DNA of 7,460 nt from Candidatus Woesearchaeota archaeon. Lineage in GTDB: Archaea; Nanoarchaeota; Nanoarchaeia; UBA10117; ARS21. This document shows positions 1 to 4,087 of the stretch, piece by piece (position 1 is the first letter of the stretch; each line of letters opens with the position of its first letter). The notes below the pieces were generated by a model. That model was not told the DNA's origin. It searched no databases and was given only the letters and a program-made list of their open reading frames with translations. The DNA lies in assembly GCA_002686215.1 (NCBI GenBank), contig NZAU01000163.1:1-7460 (forward strand), read 5' to 3'. A program made the position numbers and the translations under genes.

Positions 1-571
1 CGTATTCGGAGTCGGGGTTGGCGGGGTATGCGGATTCTTCACGGCAATCGGGGTTGTCAGGATCAAGTTGGTTGTGCTCTGGATACATGCAAGCAGATCC
101 AGAATAGAAGATCTTAGTTGGTTGATCTAAACCAGGACGATTACACTCAGTATACTCCCTGGTCACACCATCAAAAGTTTCATTAAGTTTACGAACTTCC
201 TCAAGAACATTCAGGTTGATTGACACGGAGTTATGCATGATGTCTGCATCGTTCTCTCCAGTGAAAACGAAACCTGCACCACCCATATCAGCAGCGAACT
301 GATAGATCTCGTCAAAGGGGCGAACAAGACGATAAGGAACGTGATTGTAGAAGTTACCTTGTTCACCCTTAAACTGAATAACCCTTGCAACAAAATCTAC
401 ATCACGTAGATCTCCTTGCACAAATTCATTTGCTTCAGATTCAGAATACTCAGGATATTTGAGGTCTACACCACGAACCCAGTAACCTTCGGAACGTAGT
501 CGCTTAACCATGTGACTACCGATAAATCCACCAGCACCAAGCACCAATGCAGTTTTCTTGTATTCTCCCAT
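1..571 (-). CDS. NAD-dependent sugar-nucleotide epimerase (extended SDR), GDP-mannose 3,5-epimerase-like, C-terminus outside window
   Basis: The first 190 codons, read from ATG at 571, run off the window edge. A Rossmann fold is visible: GAGGFIG (12-18) is the GxxGxxG NAD site and VDL (35-37) carries the acidic residue after strand 2. AADMGG (93-98), SACMYPE (159-165) and the EESAYPANPDSEY stretch ending at residue 190 match plant GDP-mannose 3,5-epimerase (AADMGGMGF, SSACIYPE, ESDAWPAEPQDAYG). Cys161 falls on the epimerase's catalytic Cys and Tyr190 on the Tyr of YxxxK, so the catalytic Lys should lie just outside. Two insertions, about 64-88 and 129-152, are absent from the plant enzyme as I remember it. 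The family interconverts GDP-hexoses for surface glycans; here it might modify lipopolysaccharide or virion glycans (inference). A GDP-fucose synthase (WcaG) or other epimerase is possible. A sigma70-like promoter sits just upstream at 598-626; the Shine-Dalgarno is weak (GGA, 3 nt from ATG). Confidence 0.9.
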   Translation of the reverse strand, partial: MGEYKKTALVLGAGGFIGSHMVKRLRSEGYWVRGVDLKYPEYSESEANEFVQGDLRDVDFVARVIQFKGEQGNFYNHVPYRLVRPFDEIYQFAADMGGAGFVFTGENDADIMHNSVSINLNVLEEVRKLNETFDGVTREYTECNRPGLDQPTKIFYSGSACMYPEHNQLDPDNPDCREESAYPANPDSEY

Positions 572-597
572 TAATCCAGTAATAATGTATAGTATGT

Positions 598-626
598 ATT
601 ATACTAAAAAAGGGTGGTTTATGCAA
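598..626 (-). promoter_or_regulatory. Sigma70-like promoter of the epimerase gene, -35 inside a terminator loop
   Basis: On the minus strand a perfect -10 TATAAT (603-598) lies exactly 17 bases after TTGCAT (626-621). The -35 shares TTG and little else with TTGACA. The predicted start, near 591, gives a leader of about 20 nt to the ATG at 571. The -35 overlaps the loop and right arm of the terminator at 611-633, so the two signals share DNA. The -10 is convincing; the -35 is an inference from spacing. Confidence 0.6.
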
Positions 627-633
627 CCACCCT
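606..633 (-). terminator. Rho-independent terminator
   Basis: On the minus strand a perfect 9-bp stem AGGGTGGTT/AACCACCCT (633-625 with 619-611) encloses a 5-nt loop (624-620) and is followed by six U residues (611-606). This is a textbook intrinsic terminator. It ends the transcript that carries the two small genes at 1292-817 and the hairpin array, just before the epimerase gene. Confidence 0.88.
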
Positions 634-650
634 GTTAGGTCTTTTCATGC

Positions 651-810
651 ACGCCACTTGCTCTTTGTCCTGAAGCAAGAAACAGGGCGGGAGTTACCCC
701 ATCCGCACCACCTGCTTTTGAGAGAAGCAGGAAACTCTAAGAGGGTCTAATGACTCCACCACCTGATTTTACGAACCAGGAAACGCAGGGGTCGTTTACG
801 ACCATCCCGA
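651..810 (-). repeat. Array of tandem stem-loops (about 50-nt period) with compensatory base changes; probable structured RNA
   Basis: This gap between 817 and the terminator holds alternating hairpins and no convincing gene. Type B arms (plus strand): CTTGC/GCAAG (657-661/675-679), CCTGC/GCAGG (711-715/727-731) and CCTG/CAGG (762-765/777-780). Each is followed by AAAC (680, 732, 781), and the second and third are preceded by ACCA. The spacing is 54 and 51 nt. Type A hairpins lie between and beside them: 685-704, 743-756 (GGGTC/GACTC, one G-U pair) and 790-803 (GGTCG/CGACC). Arm sequences change in pairs between copies while the flanks stay constant, which suggests a selected RNA fold. On the minus transcript each unit reads GTTTC, hairpin B, GTGG, hairpin A. 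Flanking genes are all minus, so that strand is assumed. It may be a 3'-UTR element or a processed small RNA. The wcaG RNA motif of cyanophages is one candidate family, but I could not match its consensus. Confidence 0.62.
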
Positions 811-816
811 CCAGGG

Positions 817-1077
817 CTAGTTTTGAGACGATACCGAGTCTTTGATATAGCAGGGAACCCTTTCGGGATCCAACCATTTTGTGTATTCAAAATCATCAAT
901 GGCAGTCAGAAGTTGCATCTGATTGTCTAGAAGATACATGTCAGAGTAACGCTTGGTATACTCATTTGCTTTTTGAATACGATAGTCTGGCATACCATTG
1001 GTTTCCAATGTGCCACACTCAACATAACGATAGGGAAACCGCTCAAAAAGAACGGTTGGTTTTTTTGTTACCTTCAC
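817..1077 (-). CDS. Hypothetical protein, 86 aa
   Basis: I do not recognise this protein. It starts at GTG (1077), and its start codon overlaps the upstream stop (GTGA), so translation is probably coupled. A GAGG Shine-Dalgarno lies 7 nt before the GTG, inside the upstream gene. The product is soluble and charged, rich in Tyr and Asp, with no membrane segment or signal peptide. Visible blocks are RFPYRYVECG (13-22) and EYTKWLDPERVPCY (64-77). It is the second and last gene of a two-gene operon driven by the promoter at 1316-1344, and the hairpin array follows its stop directly. Coding is supported by overlap, SD and natural composition rather than by a family match. Confidence 0.75.
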   Translation of the reverse strand: MKVTKKPTVLFERFPYRYVECGTLETNGMPDYRIQKANEYTKRYSDMYLLDNQMQLLTAIDDFEYTKWLDPERVPCYIKDSVSSQN

Positions 1078-1292
1078 TGACTAACCTCAACAGTTTCTAG
1101 ATCCTGAAAAAGATTCTCCATCAACATTTCATAGTCATCAAGAGGTTCTCCAGAAAATACTACACCTTGATTTTCATAGAAGCGGCGTACCTTTTTGAAA
1201 AGTTTCGGATTCTTTACATCTAGATAAAAATCGCCATTCGCTGCGCCACGAAGAGTTGGAATGTCCTTCTTGAATTTTTCAGTAAGTGCCAT
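1074..1292 (-). CDS. Hypothetical protein, 72 aa
   Basis: This is an unrecognised small soluble protein. The ATG at 1292 has an AGGA Shine-Dalgarno 3 nt upstream, and a strong sigma70-type promoter (1316-1344) lies immediately before it, so the leader is short. The N-terminal half is basic (FKKD, LFKKVRRFYE at 31-40), while the C-terminal third is acidic (DDYEMLMENLFQDLETVE). No transmembrane segment or catalytic motif is visible. Its stop overlaps the GTG of the 86-aa gene. The promoter and position suggest early or host-polymerase-driven expression, which fits small phage proteins that act on the host, but nothing in the sequence proves a role. Confidence 0.78.
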   Translation of the reverse strand: MALTEKFKKDIPTLRGAANGDFYLDVKNPKLFKKVRRFYENQGVVFSGEPLDDYEMLMENLFQDLETVEVSQ

Positions 1293-1315
1293 TGTCCTGT
1301 TTGGTTTACCCTTGT

Positions 1316-1344
1316 ATTATAAGGTTTTAAAAGTATCTAGTCAA
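1316..1344 (-). promoter_or_regulatory. Sigma70 promoter for the 72-aa/86-aa operon
   Basis: On the minus strand TTGACT (1344-1339) and a perfect TATAAT (1321-1316) are separated by exactly 17 bases, 11 of 12 consensus positions. The predicted start is near 1309, about 17 nt before the ATG at 1292. It lies directly downstream of tRNA-Pro and its trailing hairpin, so the operon can be expressed independently of the tRNA transcript. Confidence 0.85.
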
Positions 1345-1347
1345 GTA

Positions 1348-1367
1348 TGCCAGCATTAAATCTGGCA
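1348..1367 (-). promoter_or_regulatory. Hairpin one base downstream of tRNA-Pro
   Basis: A perfect 6-bp stem TGCCAG/CTGGCA (1367-1362 with 1353-1348 on the minus strand) encloses an 8-nt loop and begins 1 nt after the tRNA discriminator base. No U-run follows, so it is not a standard terminator. It may guide 3'-end processing of the tRNA or act as a weak terminator. Confidence 0.4.
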
Positions 1368-1368
1368 A

Positions 1369-1442
1369 TCGGGGTGATAGGATTCGAACCTACGGCCACT
1401 CGCTCCCAAAGCGAGTGCTCTACCAAACTGAGCTACACCCCG
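1369..1442 (-). tRNA. tRNA-Pro (anticodon UGG)
   Basis: The 74-nt gene folds as a complete cloverleaf on the minus strand. The acceptor stem is CGGGGTG/CACCCCG (7 bp, perfect) with discriminator A at 1369. The D-arm contains TAGCTCAGTTTGGTAGAGC, the anticodon arm is a perfect stem with loop TTTGGGA, and the T-arm contains GGTTCGAATCC. The anticodon TGG is at 1408-1406 and can read all CCN proline codons by wobble. No CCA is encoded at the 3' end (TTG follows), so the host nucleotidyltransferase must add it. A perfect-looking sigma70 promoter precedes it (1515-1543). Phage tRNAs are usually read as topping up codons rarer in the host or boosting late translation. Confidence 0.97.
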
Positions 1443-1446
1443 TCGT

Positions 1447-1497
1447 GGTAGTTCCTATCGCCGCCAGTCCTGAACTACCAAGGGAACTGCCGCAGTT
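1447..1497 (-). promoter_or_regulatory. Structured leader of the tRNA transcript: two hairpins
   Basis: Between the promoter at 1515-1543 and tRNA-Pro, an 8-bp perfect inverted repeat GGTAGTTC/GAACTACC (1447-1454 with 1472-1479) encloses 17 nt. A shorter AACTG/CAGTT stem with a 3-nt loop lies at 1485-1497. They would form in the roughly 65-nt leader and may matter for 5' processing (RNase P or E). No ORF is present here. Confidence 0.4.
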
Positions 1498-1514
1498 GAT
1501 TTCTCAACACAGTA

Positions 1515-1543
1515 ATTATACTACTTCTTATGCCCCCTGTCAA
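1515..1543 (-). promoter_or_regulatory. Full-consensus sigma70 promoter upstream of tRNA-Pro
   Basis: On the minus strand the sequence reads TTGACA (1543-1538), exactly 17 bases, then TATAAT (1520-1515): 12 of 12 consensus positions with ideal spacing. The predicted start is near 1508. It lies over the last codons of the 42-aa gene and directs transcription into tRNA-Pro. A perfect host-type promoter suggests strong transcription by unmodified host RNA polymerase, so early expression. Confidence 0.92.
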
Positions 1544-1649
1544 ACGGTTCCCAGTGCTCCCAACCATACTTATGAACAAGATGCATTCCTATGATGGGCA
1601 CAAAAACTAAAAAGAACCCCATGATGCCCAGGCACCAAGGGGTTTGCAT
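1521..1649 (-). CDS. Small single-span membrane protein, 42 aa
   Basis: ATG at 1649 opens a 42-codon frame ending in TAG (1523-1521). Residues 5-25 are strongly hydrophobic (WCLGIMGFFLVFVPIIG) and the short tail is basic and aromatic (HKYGWEHWEPFDRGHKK), so a single membrane span with a cytoplasmic tail is likely. It is the second tiny membrane gene after zwf, 35 nt beyond the 27-aa one. No clear Shine-Dalgarno is seen. Its first codons coincide with a terminator-like hairpin (1615-1644) and its last codons with a perfect promoter. Natural composition supports a real gene, but conservation evidence is not available here. Confidence 0.6.
   Translation of the reverse strand: MQTPWCLGIMGFFLVFVPIIGMHLVHKYGWEHWEPFDRGHKK
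1609..1644 (-). terminator. Probable intrinsic terminator of the zwf transcript, inside the 42-aa gene
   Basis: On the minus strand AACCCC/GGGGTT (1644-1639 with 1620-1615) continues, after one mismatch, into TGGTGC/GCATCA (one G-U pair) with a 4-nt loop. CUUUUUAG follows the stem (1614-1607), then a second run of U. It has terminator form and lies just before the next promoter. It also encodes codons 2-13 of the 42-aa ORF, so its action would truncate that message. Confidence 0.55.
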
Positions 1650-1684
1650 TGTGTGTCTTATGAATAGTTGGATGTGATGCATCG

Positions 1685-1768
1685 CTATTTTCTGTATCTA
1701 ATTGGCCAGGTTAGATCCATACCAATAATAAGCAATAAAATAAAAGCAAATACGAACAATACACTCAT
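1685..1768 (-). CDS. Tiny membrane peptide, 27 aa
   Basis: ATG at 1768 overlaps the zwf stop codon (ATGA), which suggests translational coupling. The peptide is one hydrophobic helix (residues 2-16, SVLFVFAFILLLIIG) followed by a basic end (RYRK). A GGGA stretch 9 nt upstream, inside zwf, could be a ribosome site. The function is unknown. The IIGM- and W-containing ends of this and the 42-aa peptide look loosely alike, so they may be distant relatives. It is too short to confirm by composition; the overlap with zwf is the best evidence. Confidence 0.55.
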   Translation of the reverse strand: MSVLFVFAFILLLIIGMDLTWPIRYRK

Positions 1769-3135
1769 GCTGGATAGTCCCAATCTGTTATACGGTCTAC
1801 TTTATGCCATGGTCCCCACGAACCAGGAGCATAGATATAAGGAACAGTACGTATGGGGCAAGAATCCCCAGTGCAAAGTAAATCATCGACAATCCTCCAG
1901 GATTCCATTACCTCATCGGCATGAACAAAATTTGATTGATTACCTTTGATGGCATCATAAAGAAGTTTTTCATATCCATCAATTGCCCTATCTTGTGGAT
2001 AGGCATGAGTAAGAGTAGCAAGTTCTAGATTATTATCAAGTCCAGGAGATTTAATCTCCATACGAATATCAAGGTGTGGATTTGGTTGCAACCTCATAAC
2101 GATTCGATCACCAGATTCACCATCATAAAGTTTTAGTGGTGGTGTTTTTAATTTAACAACAACTTCTACACACCCATAGGGCATGTTCTTACCAGTCATG
2201 ACGCGAAAAGGAACTCCCTCCCAACGCCAGTTATCACAGTAAAGAGTACCAGCAACAAAGGTAGGAGTGTGACTGTTAGGATCAACACCCTCTTCAGATT
2301 TGTATGTGTCATATTGTCCAAGGATCATGTCCTCCCCTAAACGAGTAGCAGCAAGAACTTTTGTTTTTTCTCTCCTGATTTCTTTTGCATCCATCTTACA
2401 TGGTGCTTCCATAGTAATCAGTGAATATACCTGCAAAATATGATTCTGCAGCATATCTCTAACGGCACCAGCAGTTTCATAATATTGTGAACGCCCATCA
2501 CAACTAATAGTTTCAGTTGCATAGATCTGAATTTCATCTATACAATTACGATTCCATAAAGGTTCCAACAAAATATTGCCAAACCGTGTAGCAAGAATAT
2601 TGTTAACAGTATCTTTGCCAAGATAATGGTCAATGCGATATACCTGTTTTTCGCGTAAATGTCGCTCCACCACAGACTGTAAATGATGAGCAGATTTATA
2701 ATCATGTCCAAAGGGTTTTTCGATAACCACCCTAGACCTTTCTGGGTCTTCGAGTAATCCTGCTTCTTTGAGATTGACGATAGCATTCTCATAGCGTTCT
2801 GGCGGTACGGATAGGAAGTAAGTATTATCCTCTAGATAATCTGGCAGATGTGACAGAGTATCTGGCATGGAAAGATCTGCACAAATATAATCAAGATGAT
2901 ATAAAAATTCTTCAGGATACTCACCCAAAGATTCTTTCCATTGTTGTACTGTTGGTTCTCTTCTAGCAGAACCAGTAATAACAAAATTTTCTGGAAGTAA
3001 ATCTTTCTTCCAGAGATTATAGAGTGCTGGAATTAGTTTCTTCTTACAAAGGTCTCCCGTTGCTCCGAAGATAACTATCCCGCTACTAGTGGGCGGTGCC
3101 GTTTCCGTCATAGTCTTCCGAGTCGTAATAGTCAT
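1765..3135 (-). CDS. zwf: Glucose-6-phosphate 1-dehydrogenase
   Basis: Oxidises glucose 6-phosphate to 6-phosphogluconolactone with NADP+, the entry step of the oxidative pentose phosphate pathway. Motifs in order (from the ATG at 3135): nucleotide-binding FGATGDL (23-29) with KKK; GSARR (55-59), where an Arg usually contacts NADP phosphate; EKPFGHD (139-145); the substrate signature RIDHYLGKD (167-175) with Asp169 and His170; DMLQNH (227-232), whose His232 is the expected catalytic base; and the C-terminal YIYAPGSWGP (433-442). At 456 aa it is complete but shorter than the roughly 490-510 aa usual in bacteria, mainly at the N-terminus. ATG 3135 is chosen because AAGG lies 6 nt upstream; ATG 3111 (MTETAPP) is possible. 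A GTG at 3207 is open but lies inside an upstream gene. Cyanophages carry zwf as an auxiliary metabolic gene, thought to supply NADPH and ribose for phage DNA synthesis. Confidence 0.97.
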   Translation of the reverse strand: MTITTRKTMTETAPPTSSGIVIFGATGDLCKKKLIPALYNLWKKDLLPENFVITGSARREPTVQQWKESLGEYPEEFLYHLDYICADLSMPDTLSHLPDYLEDNTYFLSVPPERYENAIVNLKEAGLLEDPERSRVVIEKPFGHDYKSAHHLQSVVERHLREKQVYRIDHYLGKDTVNNILATRFGNILLEPLWNRNCIDEIQIYATETISCDGRSQYYETAGAVRDMLQNHILQVYSLITMEAPCKMDAKEIRREKTKVLAATRLGEDMILGQYDTYKSEEGVDPNSHTPTFVAGTLYCDNWRWEGVPFRVMTGKNMPYGCVEVVVKLKTPPLKLYDGESGDRIVMRLQPNPHLDIRMEIKSPGLDNNLELATLTHAYPQDRAIDGYEKLLYDAIKGNQSNFVHADEVMESWRIVDDLLCTGDSCPIRTVPYIYAPGSWGPWHKVDRITDWDYPA

Positions 3136-3217
3136 TTTCACCCTTAAATCTTCCAAATGCGAGGGTGGCACATACAAAAGGCGCTGCTGCCCATAAAAGA
3201 AATTCACCTAAATTCAT
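3086..3217 (-). CDS. Small membrane-anchored acidic protein, 43 aa
   Basis: ATG 3217 overlaps the stop of the 54-aa gene (ATGA) and has AGGA 8 nt upstream (3229-3226). Residues 5-21 form a hydrophobic helix (EFLLWAAAPFVCATLAF); the tail is acidic and tyrosine-rich (GENDYYDSEDYDGNG). The TAG stop (3088-3086) lies about 50 nt inside zwf, so its tail and the zwf N-terminus share DNA in different frames. The function is unknown. The same pattern, one span plus an acidic tail, recurs in the 69-aa gene upstream. The good SD and coupled start make it a likely gene. Confidence 0.68.
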   Translation of the reverse strand: MNLGEFLLWAAAPFVCATLAFGRFKGENDYYDSEDYDGNGTAH

Positions 3218-3378
3218 CGATATTGTCCTGGAACGTAACCTGGTCTTTGTGCCATAAATTCGTCCAATAATTTACCATAATTCTGAAATTGCTTATCTCC
3301 TGCAATAAATTGTCTCTGCCTCATCCAAACTGCATCGATTAACAGTTCGATTTCGTGTTGTGTATAGTCTCTACTCAT
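3214..3378 (-). CDS. Hypothetical protein, 54 aa
   Basis: ATG 3378 overlaps the stop of the preceding 48-aa gene (ATGA) and its own TGA overlaps the ATG of the 43-aa gene, so it sits mid-chain in a coupled run. The protein is soluble, probably helical in its first half (HEIELLIDAVWMRQRQF, 8-24), with a second helix GKLLDEFMAQ (36-45) and a Gly/Pro end. No enzyme motif is seen. A helix-rich, basic protein this small could be a protein-binding or regulatory factor, but no assignment is justified. No separate Shine-Dalgarno is visible; coupling probably supplies initiation. Confidence 0.72.
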   Translation of the reverse strand: MSRDYTQHEIELLIDAVWMRQRQFIAGDKQFQNYGKLLDEFMAQRPGYVPGQYR

Positions 3379-3521
3379 GGGTTTCTAGGGTCGATGTTTA
3401 GTTCCTGTAAATAATCAATCCACCATTGTGGATTTTTTTCTCTGCGCCATTGTGGGACTGGAAGTCCCTTCTCCGAATAATATTCGAACAACGCACTATC
3501 TATAGTCTGTGCGATCTCCAT
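3375..3521 (-). CDS. Hypothetical protein, 48 aa
   Basis: ATG 3521 is preceded by a very strong Shine-Dalgarno, AGGAGG at 3536-3531, 9 nt upstream. That site is built from the Asp/Glu codons near the end of the overlapping 69-aa gene. The frame is open upstream to 3614 (79 aa), but the extra N-terminus is Met/His/Gln-rich and looks like a shadow of the other frame, so the shorter form is preferred. The protein is soluble, with an N-terminal helix (EIAQTIDSALFEYYSEKG) then a Trp-rich section (PQWRREKNPQWWIDYL). Its stop overlaps the 54-aa gene start (ATGA). The function is unknown. Confidence 0.68.
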   Translation of the reverse strand: MEIAQTIDSALFEYYSEKGLPVPQWRREKNPQWWIDYLQELNIDPRNP

Positions 3522-3705
3522 ATTCTTCTTCCTCCTCATCAACGTCTGCATATGCATCTGCCACGTAGGGTCCATGTGGTTTTTTGGATTCTGCTCTGAC
3601 ATACTTTCGTTCATCGTTCGCTGAAAACAGCAATAAACTGAGTTTCATTACAATCCATATAATTACAATTGGTGATAGACAAGCAATTAATACTACTGGA
3701 TTCAT
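3496..3705 (-). CDS. Small membrane protein with acidic cytoplasmic tail, 69 aa
   Basis: ATG 3705 overlaps the stop of the 40-aa gene (ATGA), and GAGG lies 10 nt upstream. Residues 3-28 form one long membrane helix (PVVLIACLSPIVIIWIVMKL plus LLLF), then a basic stretch (DERKYVRAESKK) and a tail ending in DVDEEEEEYGDRTDYR. The helix-plus-acidic-tail design is that of a membrane-anchored adaptor, but no partner can be named. The codons for the Glu run double as the Shine-Dalgarno of the next gene, and the last 26 nt overlap it. Confidence 0.75.
   Translation of the reverse strand: MNPVVLIACLSPIVIIWIVMKLSLLLFSANDERKYVRAESKKPHGPYVADAYADVDEEEEEYGDRTDYR
3531..3536 (-). promoter_or_regulatory. Shine-Dalgarno AGGAGG embedded in an upstream coding sequence
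   Basis: AGGAGG on the minus strand, 9 nt before ATG 3521, is the strongest ribosome-binding site seen in the tiny-gene cluster. It decides the start of the 48-aa gene and is made of Asp/Glu codons of the 69-aa gene in another frame. Confidence 0.75.
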
Positions 3706-3824
3706 TTGTCATCATCCTCTTCTTCGTATAAAGGGCATGGTTCTTCAAAAAGATGTTGCATTCTAAGTTGTTTGATGCGCTCTCGGAGTCCTTTATAGAA
3801 CTCCCTCTTTTCGTCGTCCTTCAT
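3702..3824 (-). CDS. Hypothetical highly charged protein, 40 aa
   Basis: ATG 3824 overlaps the stop of the 88-aa gene, and the TGA at 3704-3702 overlaps the start of the 69-aa gene; both junctions are ATGA. The peptide starts basic and amphipathic (KREFYKGLRERIKQLRMQHLF, split by a Gly at 12) and ends acidic (YEEEDDDK). It looks like one soluble helix and possibly a short coiled coil. It is too small for a family call. The two precise four-base overlaps are the main reason to accept it as a gene. Confidence 0.65.
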   Translation of the reverse strand: MKDDEKREFYKGLRERIKQLRMQHLFEEPCPLYEEEDDDK

Positions 3825-4087
3825 TTAACATTTTCTCGGAAGTACTCTGGTAATGGGCATCCTTTAAAATCGTTAATTTCATCAACTGCCAATACGAACA
3901 TGGTACAGAAACCGATGCAAAAAGCAAAAAGCATTTGGGGAAAGTTGTAGTTCCCCATGTATGCAGTAGGATCTGGTTCATCATCATGAGGATGAATCAT
4001 CTTGGCGATTTCTAATGATCGCTTCGACTTGTCTTCTGACTCGATCTCTTGCTTCTTGGTCTTCGGTTTCTTTTCTGGTGTATCCAT
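3821..4087 (-). CDS. Small membrane protein, up to 88 aa (start uncertain)
   Basis: The frame ends at TGA 3823-3821, overlapping the next ATG. One membrane helix is clear at about 51-69 (QMLFAFCIGFCTMFVLAVD), followed by a short tail (FKGCPLPEYFRENVK). The N-terminus is Lys/Glu-rich (PEKKPKTKKQEIESEDKSK). With ATG 4087, some 104 nt overlap the 67-aa gene; starts at ATG 4000 (MIHPHDD) or ATG 3958 (MGNYNF) would cut this to 17 nt or nothing. None has a good Shine-Dalgarno, so the long form is given provisionally. The charged N-terminus could be an artefact of purine-rich DNA read in a second frame. The function is unknown. Confidence 0.65.
   Translation of the reverse strand: MDTPEKKPKTKKQEIESEDKSKRSLEIAKMIHPHDDEPDPTAYMGNYNFPQMLFAFCIGFCTMFVLAVDEINDFKGCPLPEYFRENVK

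Noticed and set aside
211..393. 60-aa minus-strand frame
   Set aside because: Shadow inside the epimerase, which has clear motifs in its own frame.
651..810. CRISPR array or small peptides in the hairpin array
   Set aside because: The repeats are short, unequal and interrupted by hairpins, unlike CRISPR. Short frames such as a 22-codon one at 804-736 contain VSWF/VSCF-like echoes, but these follow directly from the repeated hairpin DNA.
1443..1500. Second tRNA beside tRNA-Pro
   Set aside because: A TGGTAGTTCAG-like string recalls a D-arm, but no anticodon or T-arm can be folded; it is better read as a leader hairpin.
1668..1949. 93-aa plus-strand frame, and other plus-strand frames (879-1100, 3584-3766, 3753-3950, 4981-5172, 6097-6300, 6937-7188)
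   Set aside because: All lie opposite well-supported minus-strand genes or their signals and have odd composition, with no sign of promoter or ribosome site.
2538..2792. 84-aa minus-strand frame with hydrophobic stretches
   Set aside because: It lies wholly inside zwf in another frame; zwf is unmistakable there.
3136..3207. Extension of zwf to GTG 3207 (480 aa)
   Set aside because: The extra 24 residues lie on the 43-aa gene in another frame, do not resemble Zwf N-termini, and start at GTG without a good ribosome site; ATG 3135 has AAGG.
3793..3987. 64-aa frame starting ATGATGATG at the 67-aa stop
   Set aside because: Although the start overlaps a stop, the composition is unnatural and it competes with the clearly better membrane protein frame (88 aa).
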